Source of the DNA: Fuerstiella marisgermanici
Lineage (GTDB): Bacteria > Planctomycetota > Planctomycetia > Planctomycetales > Planctomycetaceae
Direction: 5' to 3'
Length of the DNA: 64,000 nt
Assembly: GCF_001983935.1 (NCBI RefSeq)
Contig: NZ_CP017641.1
Location: 3,534,001-3,598,000 of the forward strand
Numbering within the stretch: position 1 is the stretch's first letter; each line of letters starts with the position of its first letter. Shown here piece by piece: positions 47,415-56,496 of the stretch. A model generated the notes under the pieces. The model ran no database searches. It was not told the DNA's origin and was given only the letters and a program-made list of their open reading frames with translations. The translations under genes were made by a program, and so were the position numbers.

Positions 47415-47460
47415 CTCGATCGACCCCTCCCGCAATAAATTGCGGGAGGGGTCGATCGAG
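47415..47460. terminator. Perfect 21-bp palindrome between convergent genes
   Basis: CTCGATCGACCCCTCCCGCAA (47415-47435) pairs without mismatch with 47440-47460 around the loop TAAA. It sits 15 bp from the stop of the FMN-domain gene and 200 bp after the TolC-like stop, so it could end transcription from both sides, but it lacks a T run. Part of the arm recurs as TCGAACGAGCAA-type and CCTCCCCCGATCTTGCTTCGCTCGATC sequence nearby, which suggests a repeat-derived hairpin. Confidence 0.6.
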
Positions 47461-47474
47461 GACACCGTCTGGAC

Positions 47475-49133
47475 TTACCGGGCAAACGACCACGCGATGA
47501 GGGTCAAACCCACAACCACCACGTCCGCGAGCGTCACTCGAGTCGCTCGGGCGGAATGACGCAGGTAGTCCAGCAGTCGTCCGGTCGGACAGCCGAATCG
47601 GCAATAGGCCATCGGAATCACGACTGAGGCCGCCAGCGTAAGCACGGCGAACACGATGCTGCCAGCGCCGGCGACGTACCAAATCCAAGCACTGAAGGGT
47701 TCCCACGCCGATAAATTTCCCGCTCCGTGCAACAGAGTTACTAACACGGCCGCCGTCAGCAGAATTCCCGGCATCCAGGTCAAGTACTTCAACACCTTCT
47801 TGCGCGGCTTCCAGCTCTTGACCGGAAGCCGACGCAGCAACTGTTGAGCGGCTCCGTGAGGACAGATGTGCGTGCAATACAGGTTGCGTTTTGTGAGCGG
47901 AGGCAACAGCATGCTGACGGCCACGACGGCGAACAGCCCCGGAGCCAGCTTCCATGCTATTCCGTTCGCCGCCCAGCCGGTCAGCACGGCCAGCGAAATC
48001 AGGTTGCCGGTCATCAATCCAAAATACCCAACCAGAATCAGCAGCCACAACATCTGCAACCACCGAACTCCTCGCAGGCGTGTTGTCCCAATCACAATCG
48101 CCAGGACCAGCGCAATCACGGTGCCGGTATCGTGAGGACTCCAGTGAACCTGTCGCCGCTGTCGTTGACTCGCCTGTTCCTGCTGGCGACGTTGAAATTC
48201 GGTGGCCGCTGCCACAACTGTTTCGGCCACGGCAAGGCTGGTCATCGTGGCACCGGAAACACCTTCAATCTGCTCCGCCACAAGGTCGATGCCGCCAAGT
48301 TCGGACAATCGTCGCTCAAGGAATACCTTCCAGAAGTAGTCGTCTTCGTTTAAGTATCCGGAGTACGGTTCGTTGTCGAAAGTTCGTCGCAGTCGCACCG
48401 AAGTGACAACGTCGTCCATGTCTGTGGCGATCAGGAGTTCGTTCGGGCCCTGATAGCCGGCAATCGAATCCACAAGCGGTCCCGTGCGAATCAGCCGCCC
48501 GACTACCTGGCCATCAGAATTCTGCACTTGAGCTTCCACGCTGTTAACGACGTGCAACGATTGACCGTGGTCAGGGCCGTAGATCGCTGTCAGGTCTTCT
48601 TCGTTGAGATCGTCCGGAAAACGGAGCGACGGTTTTTCACCACCGAGTCGCACGGCAATACCTTCTGCAATGGCCAGCGCTGTGAGTGTCGCTCCTGTTG
48701 TCGCGTCGACGTCCGTAAACGTCGACGAATCCCCCAAAGTCCAGCCACGAAACTGATAAAGGAAGTCTTCGTCACGTTCAACAGCGGCCACGTGGTCGGG
48801 AGTGTCGTCGCTAAACAGCAGGTCGGCTTCCGTCACCACCAGTTGTTCGTCCAGCAGCAACGCGACGTTGCTGGGTCCACGATACCCGACCACCTTTTTC
48901 GCCGCTGGCAACGTTTGACACACGTGTCCCAAGCTGTTGCCGTTGTCGTCGACAATCTCCTGAAGTCCGTCGCTGGTTGGCGATCGAACTTCGGCCGCGG
49001 TTGGCTGCAATATTCGAGCTTGCTGAAGTGAAATAATGGAAGGCGTATCGCCTTGTCGTTGCGCTCCCTGACGACGTTCGGCAGCAACACGCAATCCTAA
49101 CGCCAACAACATGACCAGCAGGCAGCGCAGCAA
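47475..49133 (-). CDS. NosR-like membrane protein with two FMN-binding domains and Cys-rich CxxxCP motifs
   Basis: 552 residues. The start is uncertain: TTG 49133 is used, the frame continues upstream into the helicase gene, and an ATG lies at codon 8. Two FMN-binding domains face the periplasm. Each carries a flavinylation motif of the ApbE type: DATTGAT (143-149, Thr149) and GVSGAT (291-296, Thr296), each followed by T-S/A-L-A. After the domains come at least five membrane spans (about 338-515) with CTHICPHG (Cys420, Cys424) and CRFGCPTG (Cys511, Cys515), the pair of CxxxCP motifs known from NosR/RnfD-type electron carriers. The protein probably passes electrons from the quinone pool or a reductase through the membrane to covalently bound flavins outside. 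The electron acceptor and an ApbE gene are not in the window. Confidence 0.85.
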   Translation of the reverse strand: MLRCLLVMLLALGLRVAAERRQGAQRQGDTPSIISLQQARILQPTAAEVRSPTSDGLQEIVDDNGNSLGHVCQTLPAAKKVVGYRGPSNVALLLDEQLVVTEADLLFSDDTPDHVAAVERDEDFLYQFRGWTLGDSSTFTDVDATTGATLTALAIAEGIAVRLGGEKPSLRFPDDLNEEDLTAIYGPDHGQSLHVVNSVEAQVQNSDGQVVGRLIRTGPLVDSIAGYQGPNELLIATDMDDVVTSVRLRRTFDNEPYSGYLNEDDYFWKVFLERRLSELGGIDLVAEQIEGVSGATMTSLAVAETVVAAATEFQRRQQEQASQRQRRQVHWSPHDTGTVIALVLAIVIGTTRLRGVRWLQMLWLLILVGYFGLMTGNLISLAVLTGWAANGIAWKLAPGLFAVVAVSMLLPPLTKRNLYCTHICPHGAAQQLLRRLPVKSWKPRKKVLKYLTWMPGILLTAAVLVTLLHGAGNLSAWEPFSAWIWYVAGAGSIVFAVLTLAASVVIPMAYCRFGCPTGRLLDYLRHSARATRVTLADVVVVGLTLIAWSFAR

Positions 49134-49203
49134 AGTTGCCAGTCGCGGCTTCCACCCGTTTCGAACTGGCGTTGGCGGTTCGACAATGTTCAGTGGCGAC
49201 GGA

Positions 49204-51864
49204 CTAATGAATTCGTTCCCGCTTCTTTTTCAAGATGCCGCTGGCTTTGTTTAATCGATTCTTCAATCGTTCGAATTCTTCGTCAACGTCCGGCGGAATG
49301 ACGGCGTCGGGTTCGGCCAGCGCGAATTCAGTGATTTCCGGCAACACGACTTCGCCGGTCAGCAGAGCCGTGATCAGGCTTTTGGTGCATTCCACAGAGG
49401 CATTGCTTTCCATCAGCAACTGCTGCAGTTCTTCGTCTTCGACCCCCGGCGGCAGCGATGTCACACACGCCGGGCAACCAGCAAGGCAGGGGCAGTCGTT
49501 GATGATGGTTTCCGCCAACCGGAGCGCTTCGCTGAACACTTCGAAGATTTTCTCCGCGTAGCCCACGCCGCCTTCGATGGTGTCGAACAGGTACAGAGCG
49601 CTACGCCATTCGCCGGGCTGCACTTCGGTTAGCGACACATCGGTTTCGATGTTTTGCGAATCGCACAAACAAAGACTTGGTGCCGTCCGCTTCAATATGT
49701 ACGCCAGCCCATAAAGCCCTGCCCCAATGTGGCGTTTGTCAGCCGCTTCGATGGCAGTGCGCCAGTGTTCGGATGGGTACAGAGCAAACCCAGCGGTGTC
49801 GTAGATGAACGGGTCGAGCGTGATCGGGCCGTAGCCGATGTTTTCCAGCGTGCGTTCGCGAATCTTTTTGTACAGCTTGGGCTGCCGGTTGACGTTGATG
49901 TAGCCGAAATCGAGTCTTGAGGTGTTTTCCTCAACGTAGCCGTCATCGCTCCGCGTGACAAGCGGCGCAAAGGCCGATTGTGAGCCTGAAGCCCCTTCGT
50001 CCGGACGCGACGCATCGGCGAGATCGCTATCCGAATCTGCAAGATTCGGACGCTCACTCGCCGTTGTTTGAATCTCCGAACCGCGCACCTCATCACTCGG
50101 AGAGTGATGGCTACTTTGGCTGACGCCTGGACACCCGACTTTTTGACTTTCCAGCAACTCCGTAATTGTCACTCGGCTTTCCCATACGCATTCGGTGTAG
50201 TAGTCGACATCGACGGGATCCACGCGGCACAGCTTCTTTTCCAGGTCCAGATCCATCGACATATAGCGACGGCCAAGATGCTGATAGATCGCGTCCTTAT
50301 ACAGTTCGCCGCGAGCTCCAATGGGATCGATTTCGCCGATAACTTCGGTGCCGCAGAAAATTTCGATGTTGTAGTCCGTCATGCCGCGCAGGTTCACACC
50401 TTTGGCCGGATAGTCACGCATCGCGTAACGATAGTTGCCGTGATATTCCTTCAACGTGCCATCGTCCTTCAACACTTCCAGGGCCGCACCGTAAGCCGGT
50501 TCGGGAAACGCGGGTTCGGTATCGCGCAACGGGTGTTCGTGAGCCGCGCAGGGAAGGTGCTGCAGAAGGATGTAAGGATTGTCTGCGTTCAGCCACGCCT
50601 GTTCGATGGGCGCACGCTGCAGGAATTCCGGGTGATTCACGAAGTACTGATCGATCGGTGTGTCTCGAGCCGCGTACACGATCACTGCGCGAGAACCCCG
50701 TCGGCCGACTCGCCCCGCCTGCTGCCAGAAGCTGGACATCGAACCCGGATGGCCGCTTAGCAAACACAGATCGAGATCCCCGATATCGATGCCAAGTTCC
50801 AGCGCATTCGTGCTGACAATCGTGGTGACGCGGCCTTCTGCCAGATCGCGTTCCAGTTGCCGACGTTCGTTGGGCAACAAGCCACCGCGATACGGCTTCA
50901 CCTTCTTCTTCATTTCGGGCCGCCCATCCGTGACGGCTCGCACCAAGCGTTCGACCTGTTGACGCGACCGGCAAAAGCAGATGGTCCGGACTCCCTGTTG
51001 AGTAGCTTCGCGGATCAGAGGAATGCTGATCGAGTTCGGCCCCTTGCGGTACATCGCGTGTCCATGACTTTGCACCACGGGCGGATTCACGAGGTACAAG
51101 TCTCGCTGCGGCCGAGGTGCTCCGTCCCGATTGATCAGATGGAACGGTCGATTGAACAATGCTTCGACGTGTTCACCCGGGTTGCCGATCGTTGCGGACG
51201 AACACACAAACGTCGGCCTGCTGCCATGCATTTCGCAGACTCGCAGCAACCGTCGCATGACGTTTGCGACATGAGACCCAAACGCCCCACGATAAGTGTG
51301 GACTTCATCGACAACGATGTACTTCAGCCGCGACAGAAACGTCCGCCATTTGCGGCTGTGGTTCGGCAGGATTCCCGAATGCAGCATGTCGGGATTCGTG
51401 ATCATGAAATCAGCCTGCGACTGGATCCGGTTGCGTTCTTCGCGTGGCGTGTCGCCATCGAAGGTGCCCAAGCGCATGTCCGCGCCGGCCGCCTGCAACA
51501 GGCCGCCCAGCGTGCCTTCCTGATCGCGTGACAGAGCCTTGGTGGGATACAGCAATGCCACGCCGAACGGAGCATCCGATGTGATATAGTCGTGCAGAAT
51601 CGGCAGCAGGAACGAGAGCGTTTTTCCGCTGGCCGTTTTGGACACCAGCACGGTGTCCTGCCCCTGGCGAATCGATTCGAAGGCTTCGCTTTGATGGCTG
51701 TAAAGCGAAGTCAGCCCCTTGGATTTCAACGCAGCGGCCAGTTTCGGATCAAGTTGTTCGGGCAGCGGTTCGAAGTCGCCACCGGTGGGTTGCATGACGG
51801 TGTGCGACGAAATCTGAGCGGCAAAGCGGCCCTCAAGATAATCAACAAATGCATCCATTCCCAT
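49204..51864 (-). CDS. DUF1998 superfamily 2 helicase (MrfA/Hrq1-like) with in-frame repeat insertion
   Basis: 886 residues. Walker A SKTASGKT (75-82), motif II DEVH (186-189), motif III SSATIGNP, and motif VI QQAGRVGRRG are all present. The C-terminal DUF1998 region carries the four-Cys cluster CPCLAGCPACV (about 789-799), a metal site of the MrfA group, which in Bacillus helps repair mitomycin-type interstrand crosslinks. Residues about 580-645 are foreign to the family: a Ser/Asp-rich, low-complexity stretch (SQSSHHSPSDEVRGSEI and later) encoded by a palindromic element. The helicase frame continues through it without a stop, so the protein is probably still made. The upstream ATG overlaps no neighbour; the NosR-like gene follows on the same strand. 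Confidence 0.9.
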   Translation of the reverse strand: MGMDAFVDYLEGRFAAQISSHTVMQPTGGDFEPLPEQLDPKLAAALKSKGLTSLYSHQSEAFESIRQGQDTVLVSKTASGKTLSFLLPILHDYITSDAPFGVALLYPTKALSRDQEGTLGGLLQAAGADMRLGTFDGDTPREERNRIQSQADFMITNPDMLHSGILPNHSRKWRTFLSRLKYIVVDEVHTYRGAFGSHVANVMRRLLRVCEMHGSRPTFVCSSATIGNPGEHVEALFNRPFHLINRDGAPRPQRDLYLVNPPVVQSHGHAMYRKGPNSISIPLIREATQQGVRTICFCRSRQQVERLVRAVTDGRPEMKKKVKPYRGGLLPNERRQLERDLAEGRVTTIVSTNALELGIDIGDLDLCLLSGHPGSMSSFWQQAGRVGRRGSRAVIVYAARDTPIDQYFVNHPEFLQRAPIEQAWLNADNPYILLQHLPCAAHEHPLRDTEPAFPEPAYGAALEVLKDDGTLKEYHGNYRYAMRDYPAKGVNLRGMTDYNIEIFCGTEVIGEIDPIGARGELYKDAIYQHLGRRYMSMDLDLEKKLCRVDPVDVDYYTECVWESRVTITELLESQKVGCPGVSQSSHHSPSDEVRGSEIQTTASERPNLADSDSDLADASRPDEGASGSQSAFAPLVTRSDDGYVEENTSRLDFGYINVNRQPKLYKKIRERTLENIGYGPITLDPFIYDTAGFALYPSEHWRTAIEAADKRHIGAGLYGLAYILKRTAPSLCLCDSQNIETDVSLTEVQPGEWRSALYLFDTIEGGVGYAEKIFEVFSEALRLAETIINDCPCLAGCPACVTSLPPGVEDEELQQLLMESNASVECTKSLITALLTGEVVLPEITEFALAEPDAVIPPDVDEEFERLKNRLNKASGILKKKRERIH
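49936..50114. mobile_element. MITE-like palindromic element inside the helicase gene
   Basis: 179 bp bounded by imperfect terminal inverted repeats: GTAGCCGTCATCGCTCCG at the left and, on the other strand from the right, GTAGCCATCACTCTCCG. A perfect internal hairpin TCCGAATC-TGCAA-GATTCGGA lies at 50030-50050, and ATCACTC-GGA-GAGTGAT at the right end. There is no coding capacity of its own. In the helicase frame it adds about 60 Ser/Asp-rich residues. The element is probably mobilised in trans, by inference. Confidence 0.72.
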
Positions 51865-52166
51865 GGCCGCAGGCTCCGTTGGTGTGACAAGTTTCCAGCG
51901 ACGTGTTTTACGTCGCCGTCACTCCATTTGCCAGCGGTCAAATGCCCCGTTCAATCGCCTGTGCCGCTATCGCAACACGAAAGTCCCCCGTTCCCAAGCC
52001 GTTTGAGGACCAGCTCCGGTCTAAATAACTCCCCACCTAAATGGGTGCACGGCTCCTTCGCGGGTGGCCGGGATTGAACTGACCGAAGCGAATGAAACCC
52101 CGCCGTTTCACTCGTTCCTCGCTCCAACCCCGACCACACGCCGCTCCCAATCCCATAGGGGGCCAT
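51865..52166. other. Intergenic region upstream of the helicase gene
   Basis: About 300 bp that must hold the helicase promoter at its left end. The right half is a copy of the dispersed inverted-repeat element (52064-52139). Confidence 0.5.
52064..52139. repeat. Dispersed inverted-repeat element (copy 2)
   Basis: Arms GTGGCCGGGATTG and CAACCCCGACCACAC complement each other; the interior ACCGAAGCGAATGAAACCCC and TTTCACTCGTTCCTCG match copy 1 at 19828-19906. GCTCCCAATCCC follows at 52143-52154, as in copy 1. Confidence 0.75.
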
Positions 52167-52613
52167 CTAGTTATCGTCAGCCGCTTTTTCCTCAGGCAGC
52201 TCGCCATCCGACGTCAGATTGAAATCAGCGACATTGGCCTTATCTGCTTCAACGGTATATCTAAGCTCCGAAGAAACGTTGTACTGGGCTGGGACTGTTT
52301 CCGGCTTGCCTGGCGACCGACTTCCATCGTCTTCAATACTCCCTTCCCTGGCGGTTCTGATCGCGACAATATAGGTGCCCGGCTGAGCTCCCATGCGGCC
52401 ACCAGAAAAGTTCAGTTCGTATTCACCGTTTTCGTCCGACCGTGCACCGGCCGGTCGGCCTCGTTCTGGTTGAAAGATAATAGACGCATTCGGCAACGGC
52501 GCGTCATCCATTGTGATGGTTCCCGTGACGGTGGCGATCTCCGGACCGCTATCACCACATCCAACAAAGATACTCAGTGTGCCTGCAAGGGCCATATAAC
52601 GAATAATCGACAT
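52167..52613 (-). CDS. Small lipoprotein with transthyretin-like (carboxypeptidase-regulatory-like) domain
   Basis: 148 residues. The N-terminus is a lipoprotein signal with lipobox FVGC (Cys19). The rest is a beta-sandwich of the carboxypeptidase regulatory-like type: VTGTITMDDAPLPNASIIFQP, then SDENGEYELNFSGGRMG and PGTYIVAI, followed by an acidic tail. In planctomycetes such lipoproteins very often sit directly beside DUF1559 genes, as here, where the DUF1559 gene is 240 bp upstream on the same strand. It probably lies on the periplasmic face of a membrane. Function unknown. Confidence 0.85.
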   Translation of the reverse strand: MSIIRYMALAGTLSIFVGCGDSGPEIATVTGTITMDDAPLPNASIIFQPERGRPAGARSDENGEYELNFSGGRMGAQPGTYIVAIRTAREGSIEDDGSRSPGKPETVPAQYNVSSELRYTVEADKANVADFNLTSDGELPEEKAADDN

Positions 52614-52775
52614 CGATTAGCTCCTTTCAAAAAACTCAAACAAGGACGCGTCGGCCAAATGAAGTCGGTCGGCAATCAGCGGATATCAAGCCAGCCGCGA
52701 TGACGCCAGGCGCGGGCTCGCACACCCGCAGCTACACCAAGGCAGCAGCAGGAGTGCATCGCTGGTGCGAAGAAA

Positions 52776-52817
52776 CGTAGCTGCACTCTCGCCACCACGA
52801 CGGCGAATGCAGCTACG
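52776..52817. repeat. Hairpin-forming repeat between DUF1559 and lipoprotein genes
   Basis: CGTAGCTGCA (52776-52785) pairs perfectly with TGCAGCTACG (52808-52817), and inner CGCC/GGCG bases extend the stem. A related CGCAGCTAC lies at about 52729. It could reduce read-through from the DUF1559 gene; it has no T run. Confidence 0.65.
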
Positions 52818-52853
52818 CGAATGCTGGCCTGCAGTTCAGTCGGCTATACCAGG

Positions 52854-53876
52854 TTAGAACTCACCAGTGACAAAGCCGTCGTCTTTGGAAAACAGCCGCT
52901 GATAGGTGCCGTACGCTTCGCCGTTAGGCTGCTTGAACGCGTTTGCGTTGTTTGTCCACGGAGTTGATGTGTGATCGATGTTTTCGCTGATGAAGCGAAC
53001 CGAACCGTCACCCAATACAAACTGAGCTCCACCCACATGCTGGCTTCCGGCAGTGCGATGTGGTTGAGGGTTGCCTTCGGCGCTGGTCCAGTTCATGGGC
53101 CATTCGCCCTGCACGCACAAAGCGTTGGTGGCTCCCTGAGCTCCCGTGAGTCCGTTGTTGTCGGCGGCACCGTAGAACCTGCTGCGATTGCGACGGTTAC
53201 CGTCCATCTTCCACTTCGTCTCGCACAGCATTATCTGGTTTGTCGTTCCGTCGATAATGTCGCGGATGGCGATTTGAGTTCCGTAGCTGGTACGAGCGAA
53301 GACACCATTCCGACGCAGCGTGTTTGTGCCGCCGTACCCGTTGTAAGAACTGTTCGCCGCCTGGTAGCTGGTCGTCGCTGATTTCGGAATCGCACCGTCG
53401 TTGAAGTTCTTGGGCTTCGGGTCAGACGGACAACTCATCGCTTCAAAAGTGGTCTGAGCCAGCTGGACGTTGCTAATGCTGCCGCCGGGAGTAGTCGGAG
53501 CTGTTTCTGCCAACTGCTGACTCGAGTTGAACTGCTGAAACAACGGCGCCTGATCGATAAACGGCAACAGTGCCCAGCCCCAACCGTATGCGGGACCCCC
53601 ACGACCTGAATTCCAGTTTCCGTCAAAGTGCCCTTTGTATTGATGCCCGAGCGGAAAGCATCGATACACGTCATGGTAATTGTGGAGTGCCAGCCCAAAC
53701 TGCTTCAGGTTGTTTTTGCACTGCGTGCGTCGAGCCGCTTCCCGAGCCTGCTGCACCGCCGGCAGCAACAAGGCGACAAGAATCGCGATAATGGCAATCA
53801 CCACCAACAGCTCAATTAGCGTAAATCCGCGCAGGGATTTCCGTGGCAAATGAGAACGGAACATGAGTGTCTCCAT
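52854..53876 (-). CDS. DUF1559 protein with type IV prepilin-like N-terminus
   Basis: 340 residues (ATG 53864 is an alternative start). The N-terminus has the prepilin-peptidase site [28 protein letters not shown], with cleavage after Gly and Phe at +1, and Glu at +5. The DUF1559 (SBP_bac_10-like) body follows: [32 protein letters not shown] and near the C-terminus [25 protein letters not shown], the family's closing phrase. Planctomycete genomes contain many copies; they are secreted or pilus-like surface proteins of unknown role. It pairs with the lipoprotein gene downstream. The AT-rich stretch at about 54030-54080 probably holds its promoter. Confidence 0.93.
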   Translation of the reverse strand: METLMFRSHLPRKSLRGFTLIELLVVIAIIAILVALLLPAVQQAREAARRTQCKNNLKQFGLALHNYHDVYRCFPLGHQYKGHFDGNWNSGRGGPAYGWGWALLPFIDQAPLFQQFNSSQQLAETAPTTPGGSISNVQLAQTTFEAMSCPSDPKPKNFNDGAIPKSATTSYQAANSSYNGYGGTNTLRRNGVFARTSYGTQIAIRDIIDGTTNQIMLCETKWKMDGNRRNRSRFYGAADNNGLTGAQGATNALCVQGEWPMNWTSAEGNPQPHRTAGSQHVGGAQFVLGDGSVRFISENIDHTSTPWTNNANAFKQPNGEAYGTYQRLFSKDDGFVTGEF

Positions 53877-54987
53877 GCAAGAGGAAAGGAAAAAGAAGGG
53901 ACTGTGAAAATCGCCCGAACGGGCTTCGCTTCGTGGCGTCGGTCTTGTTCACCCGAATGGGCATTGAGAAATAGGACCTTCTGCCACCTGCAGAATAGCG
54001 CCAACGGTGTTAAAACGGCACCCCGCAATTCCTACCAATATAGTTATTTTTTAAACCTTACAAATAACACAGATATTGGGGTTACATTCCGACAAATCCG
54101 GTGTCCAGACTGCCGCGGAATTATGGCTGCCCGGGAATCGACCGTTTGCGGCACCGTGCGCGGGTACAGGGGATAAAGCGCGCGGCATTGCTATTCACTG
54201 ACCTGCGATTTTGCGAACGGCAGATCGCCAGCGCGTGTGCACCAAGTCACATGAAACGTGACGCTCGAAGTGCAGAAGGCGAAGCCGAGAAGCCAGAACG
54301 AAAAACGCCTCGCCGATGCGGAAAGCAATCGGCGAGGCGGTTTCTGGTGGACCGGGGCAGGTCAGCTCAACCCGCCCAGGCGCTCTCCCGTCGTGATTCA
54401 TGTACGCGTGCGTTGTTCGGTCACGTTCAATGACCTCATCACACAACGTCTTCGTGGGGGCTCAATTCCCCAGTTCAATCCGGCCACTTGCTGCGGCCAT
54501 TCTTCTGCTACGTGCTCGAATATCGTCCCTTTGATTCCTCCCGCTGATCGTTCGTGCCTTGCGGAAGTTTCGGCGTTGCTGGCACTCAGGAAGCCTACAA
54601 CACGTCAGCCGTTTTGCGGCGGCGGATTCAAATTGTGCATGACAGAACGTGGTTCCAACGGCCAGTTCTGACGGTCCGGAAACCGGGGCAGGCAGGACGG
54701 GCTCAAAACGATCCGCCACGCGAGCAAGTCGCTGAAACAAGTTCCGTTTCGCGGCGTCACTTCTGAGAAACCCGACCGGAAAAAGTGGGCTTGATGCGTC
54801 CGCCGCAGAATCCGGGACCGTTGCGTTTGCGAAACGTGCTATATTCGGCCGCCGTCGCCCGGATTCACCAGGATTCCTGACCCCATGCGTTGCCTGACGG
54901 GTGCGGCGGGCCAAAAATGCTCCATAGCAATCCGAACTCACCAATCCGGCGAAGAAAATTCCGCCAGCCCCGTAGCAAAAATTCACC
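53877..54987. other. Long intergenic region without a convincing gene
   Basis: About 1.1 kb. Open frames on both strands have Arg/Ser-rich translations with no domain and overlap each other. The left end is AT-rich and probably holds the DUF1559 promoter. A strong minus-strand terminator sits at 54301-54339 with no recognisable gene upstream of it, so a small RNA in 54340-54900 is possible. Confidence 0.5.
54301..54339 (-). terminator. Orphan Rho-independent terminator
   Basis: A 12-bp stem CGCCTCGCCGAT/ATCGGCGAGGCG (54306-54317 with 54328-54339) is preceded by AAAAA at 54301-54305, giving a U tract on the minus strand. No gene on that strand ends near it. Confidence 0.75.
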
Positions 54988-56493
54988 ATGAAGATTCAGC
55001 AGTTTCTTGAACACTACGGAGTCCGGATCAATCCGTTCAGCCAGGAAGACGCTCAGTCCGATCACATCTTCCAAAAGCACTGTGCGGCGACCATCTATCA
55101 TCCGGCGTGGGACAAAGTGCTGGGCGATTTCGACAACCCGTCCACTTCCATCGTGTTCGGCGAAAAGGGCGCGGGCAAGACGGCGATTCGGCTGCAGCTG
55201 ATCAACGCCATCGACGAACACAACACGCAGCATCCTCAGGAACGAGCGTTCGTCATCAGCTATGACGACCTGAACCCGTTTCTGGACACCTTCCGCGACC
55301 GGTTACGTGGCCGCAAACGCAACGCCGACAACGCACTGAAAGAATGGCGTCTGTGGGACCACATGGACGCTCTGCTCACGCTTTCAACGCGCCGGCTTTG
55401 CAACGTGATCGCTGACGAACATTCGACGGACCCCGACATCAATCTTCAGCAGTTGAAAGACCTGTCTCGACTACGCAAACGCGACCTGCTGATGCTGGCC
55501 GCCTTCTACGATCAGTCTTCGGACCAGTCTCACTGGCGTCGCTGGAAACGCATCAAATGGCGAATCGGATTTCTGGGTCTCAGCATCTATTGGCGATTTC
55601 TACTCGGCGTGCTGGTCACTTTGGCGACGCTGGCCTTCGCATTACGAGACGCACCGGCTGAAGGACTCCGCGAACTGGCCGCATTAAAAGCATGGTGGAT
55701 TTACGCCGTGATCGCCGCTGGCTGGGCGCCGTGGTTGAAACGGAATATCTCTTTGTGGTGGCGAGCTCGGCACATCGCCAAGCAGGTTCGTATCCTGGAA
55801 CACGGCACAGGCACACTACGCCGCATTCTGTCGCGAATCCCCGCGAAAGAACTGGACGGCCAGCCGATGCCATCACGTGATCGCAGTGACGACCGCTACG
55901 AATTGCTGGCCAAGCTGCAGCGGATTTTAAAACCGCTCGGGTTCACCAGCATGGTCATTTTGGTCGACCGAGTTGACGAGCCGCATCTCATCAACGGGTC
56001 GGCTCAACGCATGAAAGATTTCCTGTGGTCGATGTTCGATAACAAGTTCCTGAAGCATCCTGGCATCGGTTTCAAAATGCTGCTGCCTCGCGACGTTGTC
56101 TTCTTCCTCGGCCGCGAAGAAAAAGAATTCTACGAACGATCGCGACTCGATAAGCAAAACCTCATCAAGAGCCTGGAATGGACGGGTGAGTCCCTGTACG
56201 ACATGGCCACCAACCGCATTCGAGCCTGCCTGGACGAAGGTGCGGACCAAACCATCTCAATCCGCAACTTCTTTGCCGAAGATGTCACCGAACAGGAACT
56301 GATCAACAAATTCGGAAAGCTGCGAGTGCCCCGCCACCTGTTCCGATTCCTGTATCGACTACTCACCGACCACTGCAACACGTCGACTCAGGACAGCCCC
56401 AATTGGAAGGTCAGCCACGAGACACTCGAAAAGTGCATGGACGCCTACCAACGAGAACTCGAAGCCATGGACCGTGGCCTCGGCACCGGCTAG
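54988..56493 (+). CDS. Membrane-associated P-loop NTPase (KAP/STAND-like)
   Basis: 501 residues. The start has the phrase YGVRINPFSQEDA, and Walker A follows as GEKGAGKT (58-65). The Walker B strand is late, MVILVDRVDEPH (about 321-332), because a helical insert with two hydrophobic segments (about 197-218 and 230-246, WRFLLGVLVTLATLAFAL and AWWIYAVIAAGWAPWL) lies between them. This is the layout of KAP-type NTPases, where the membrane hairpin is inserted in the P-loop domain. The C-terminal part is helical with a winged-helix look (KLRVPRHLFRFLYRLL). Such proteins act as membrane-tethered switches in signalling or defence; here there is no partner gene, and the downstream region is repeat. 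Confidence 0.78.
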   Translation: MKIQQFLEHYGVRINPFSQEDAQSDHIFQKHCAATIYHPAWDKVLGDFDNPSTSIVFGEKGAGKTAIRLQLINAIDEHNTQHPQERAFVISYDDLNPFLDTFRDRLRGRKRNADNALKEWRLWDHMDALLTLSTRRLCNVIADEHSTDPDINLQQLKDLSRLRKRDLLMLAAFYDQSSDQSHWRRWKRIKWRIGFLGLSIYWRFLLGVLVTLATLAFALRDAPAEGLRELAALKAWWIYAVIAAGWAPWLKRNISLWWRARHIAKQVRILEHGTGTLRRILSRIPAKELDGQPMPSRDRSDDRYELLAKLQRILKPLGFTSMVILVDRVDEPHLINGSAQRMKDFLWSMFDNKFLKHPGIGFKMLLPRDVVFFLGREEKEFYERSRLDKQNLIKSLEWTGESLYDMATNRIRACLDEGADQTISIRNFFAEDVTEQELINKFGKLRVPRHLFRFLYRLLTDHCNTSTQDSPNWKVSHETLEKCMDAYQRELEAMDRGLGTG

Positions 56494-56496
56494 TTG

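Noticed and set aside
47280..47460. CRISPR-like array suspected from repeated CCTCCC/GGGAGG blocks
   Set aside because: Repeats are not of constant length or spacing, and the dominant structure is a single palindrome; no cas genes are in the window.
46927..48063. Minus-strand frame of 378 codons
   Set aside because: Antisense to the end of the TolC-like gene and out of frame with the NosR-like gene; Arg/Ser-rich with no domain.
54462..54989. Minus-strand frame of 175 codons upstream of the orphan terminator
   Set aside because: Considered as the gene served by the terminator, but composition is Arg/Ala-rich without domains and it ends more than 100 bp before the hairpin; a small RNA is at least as likely.
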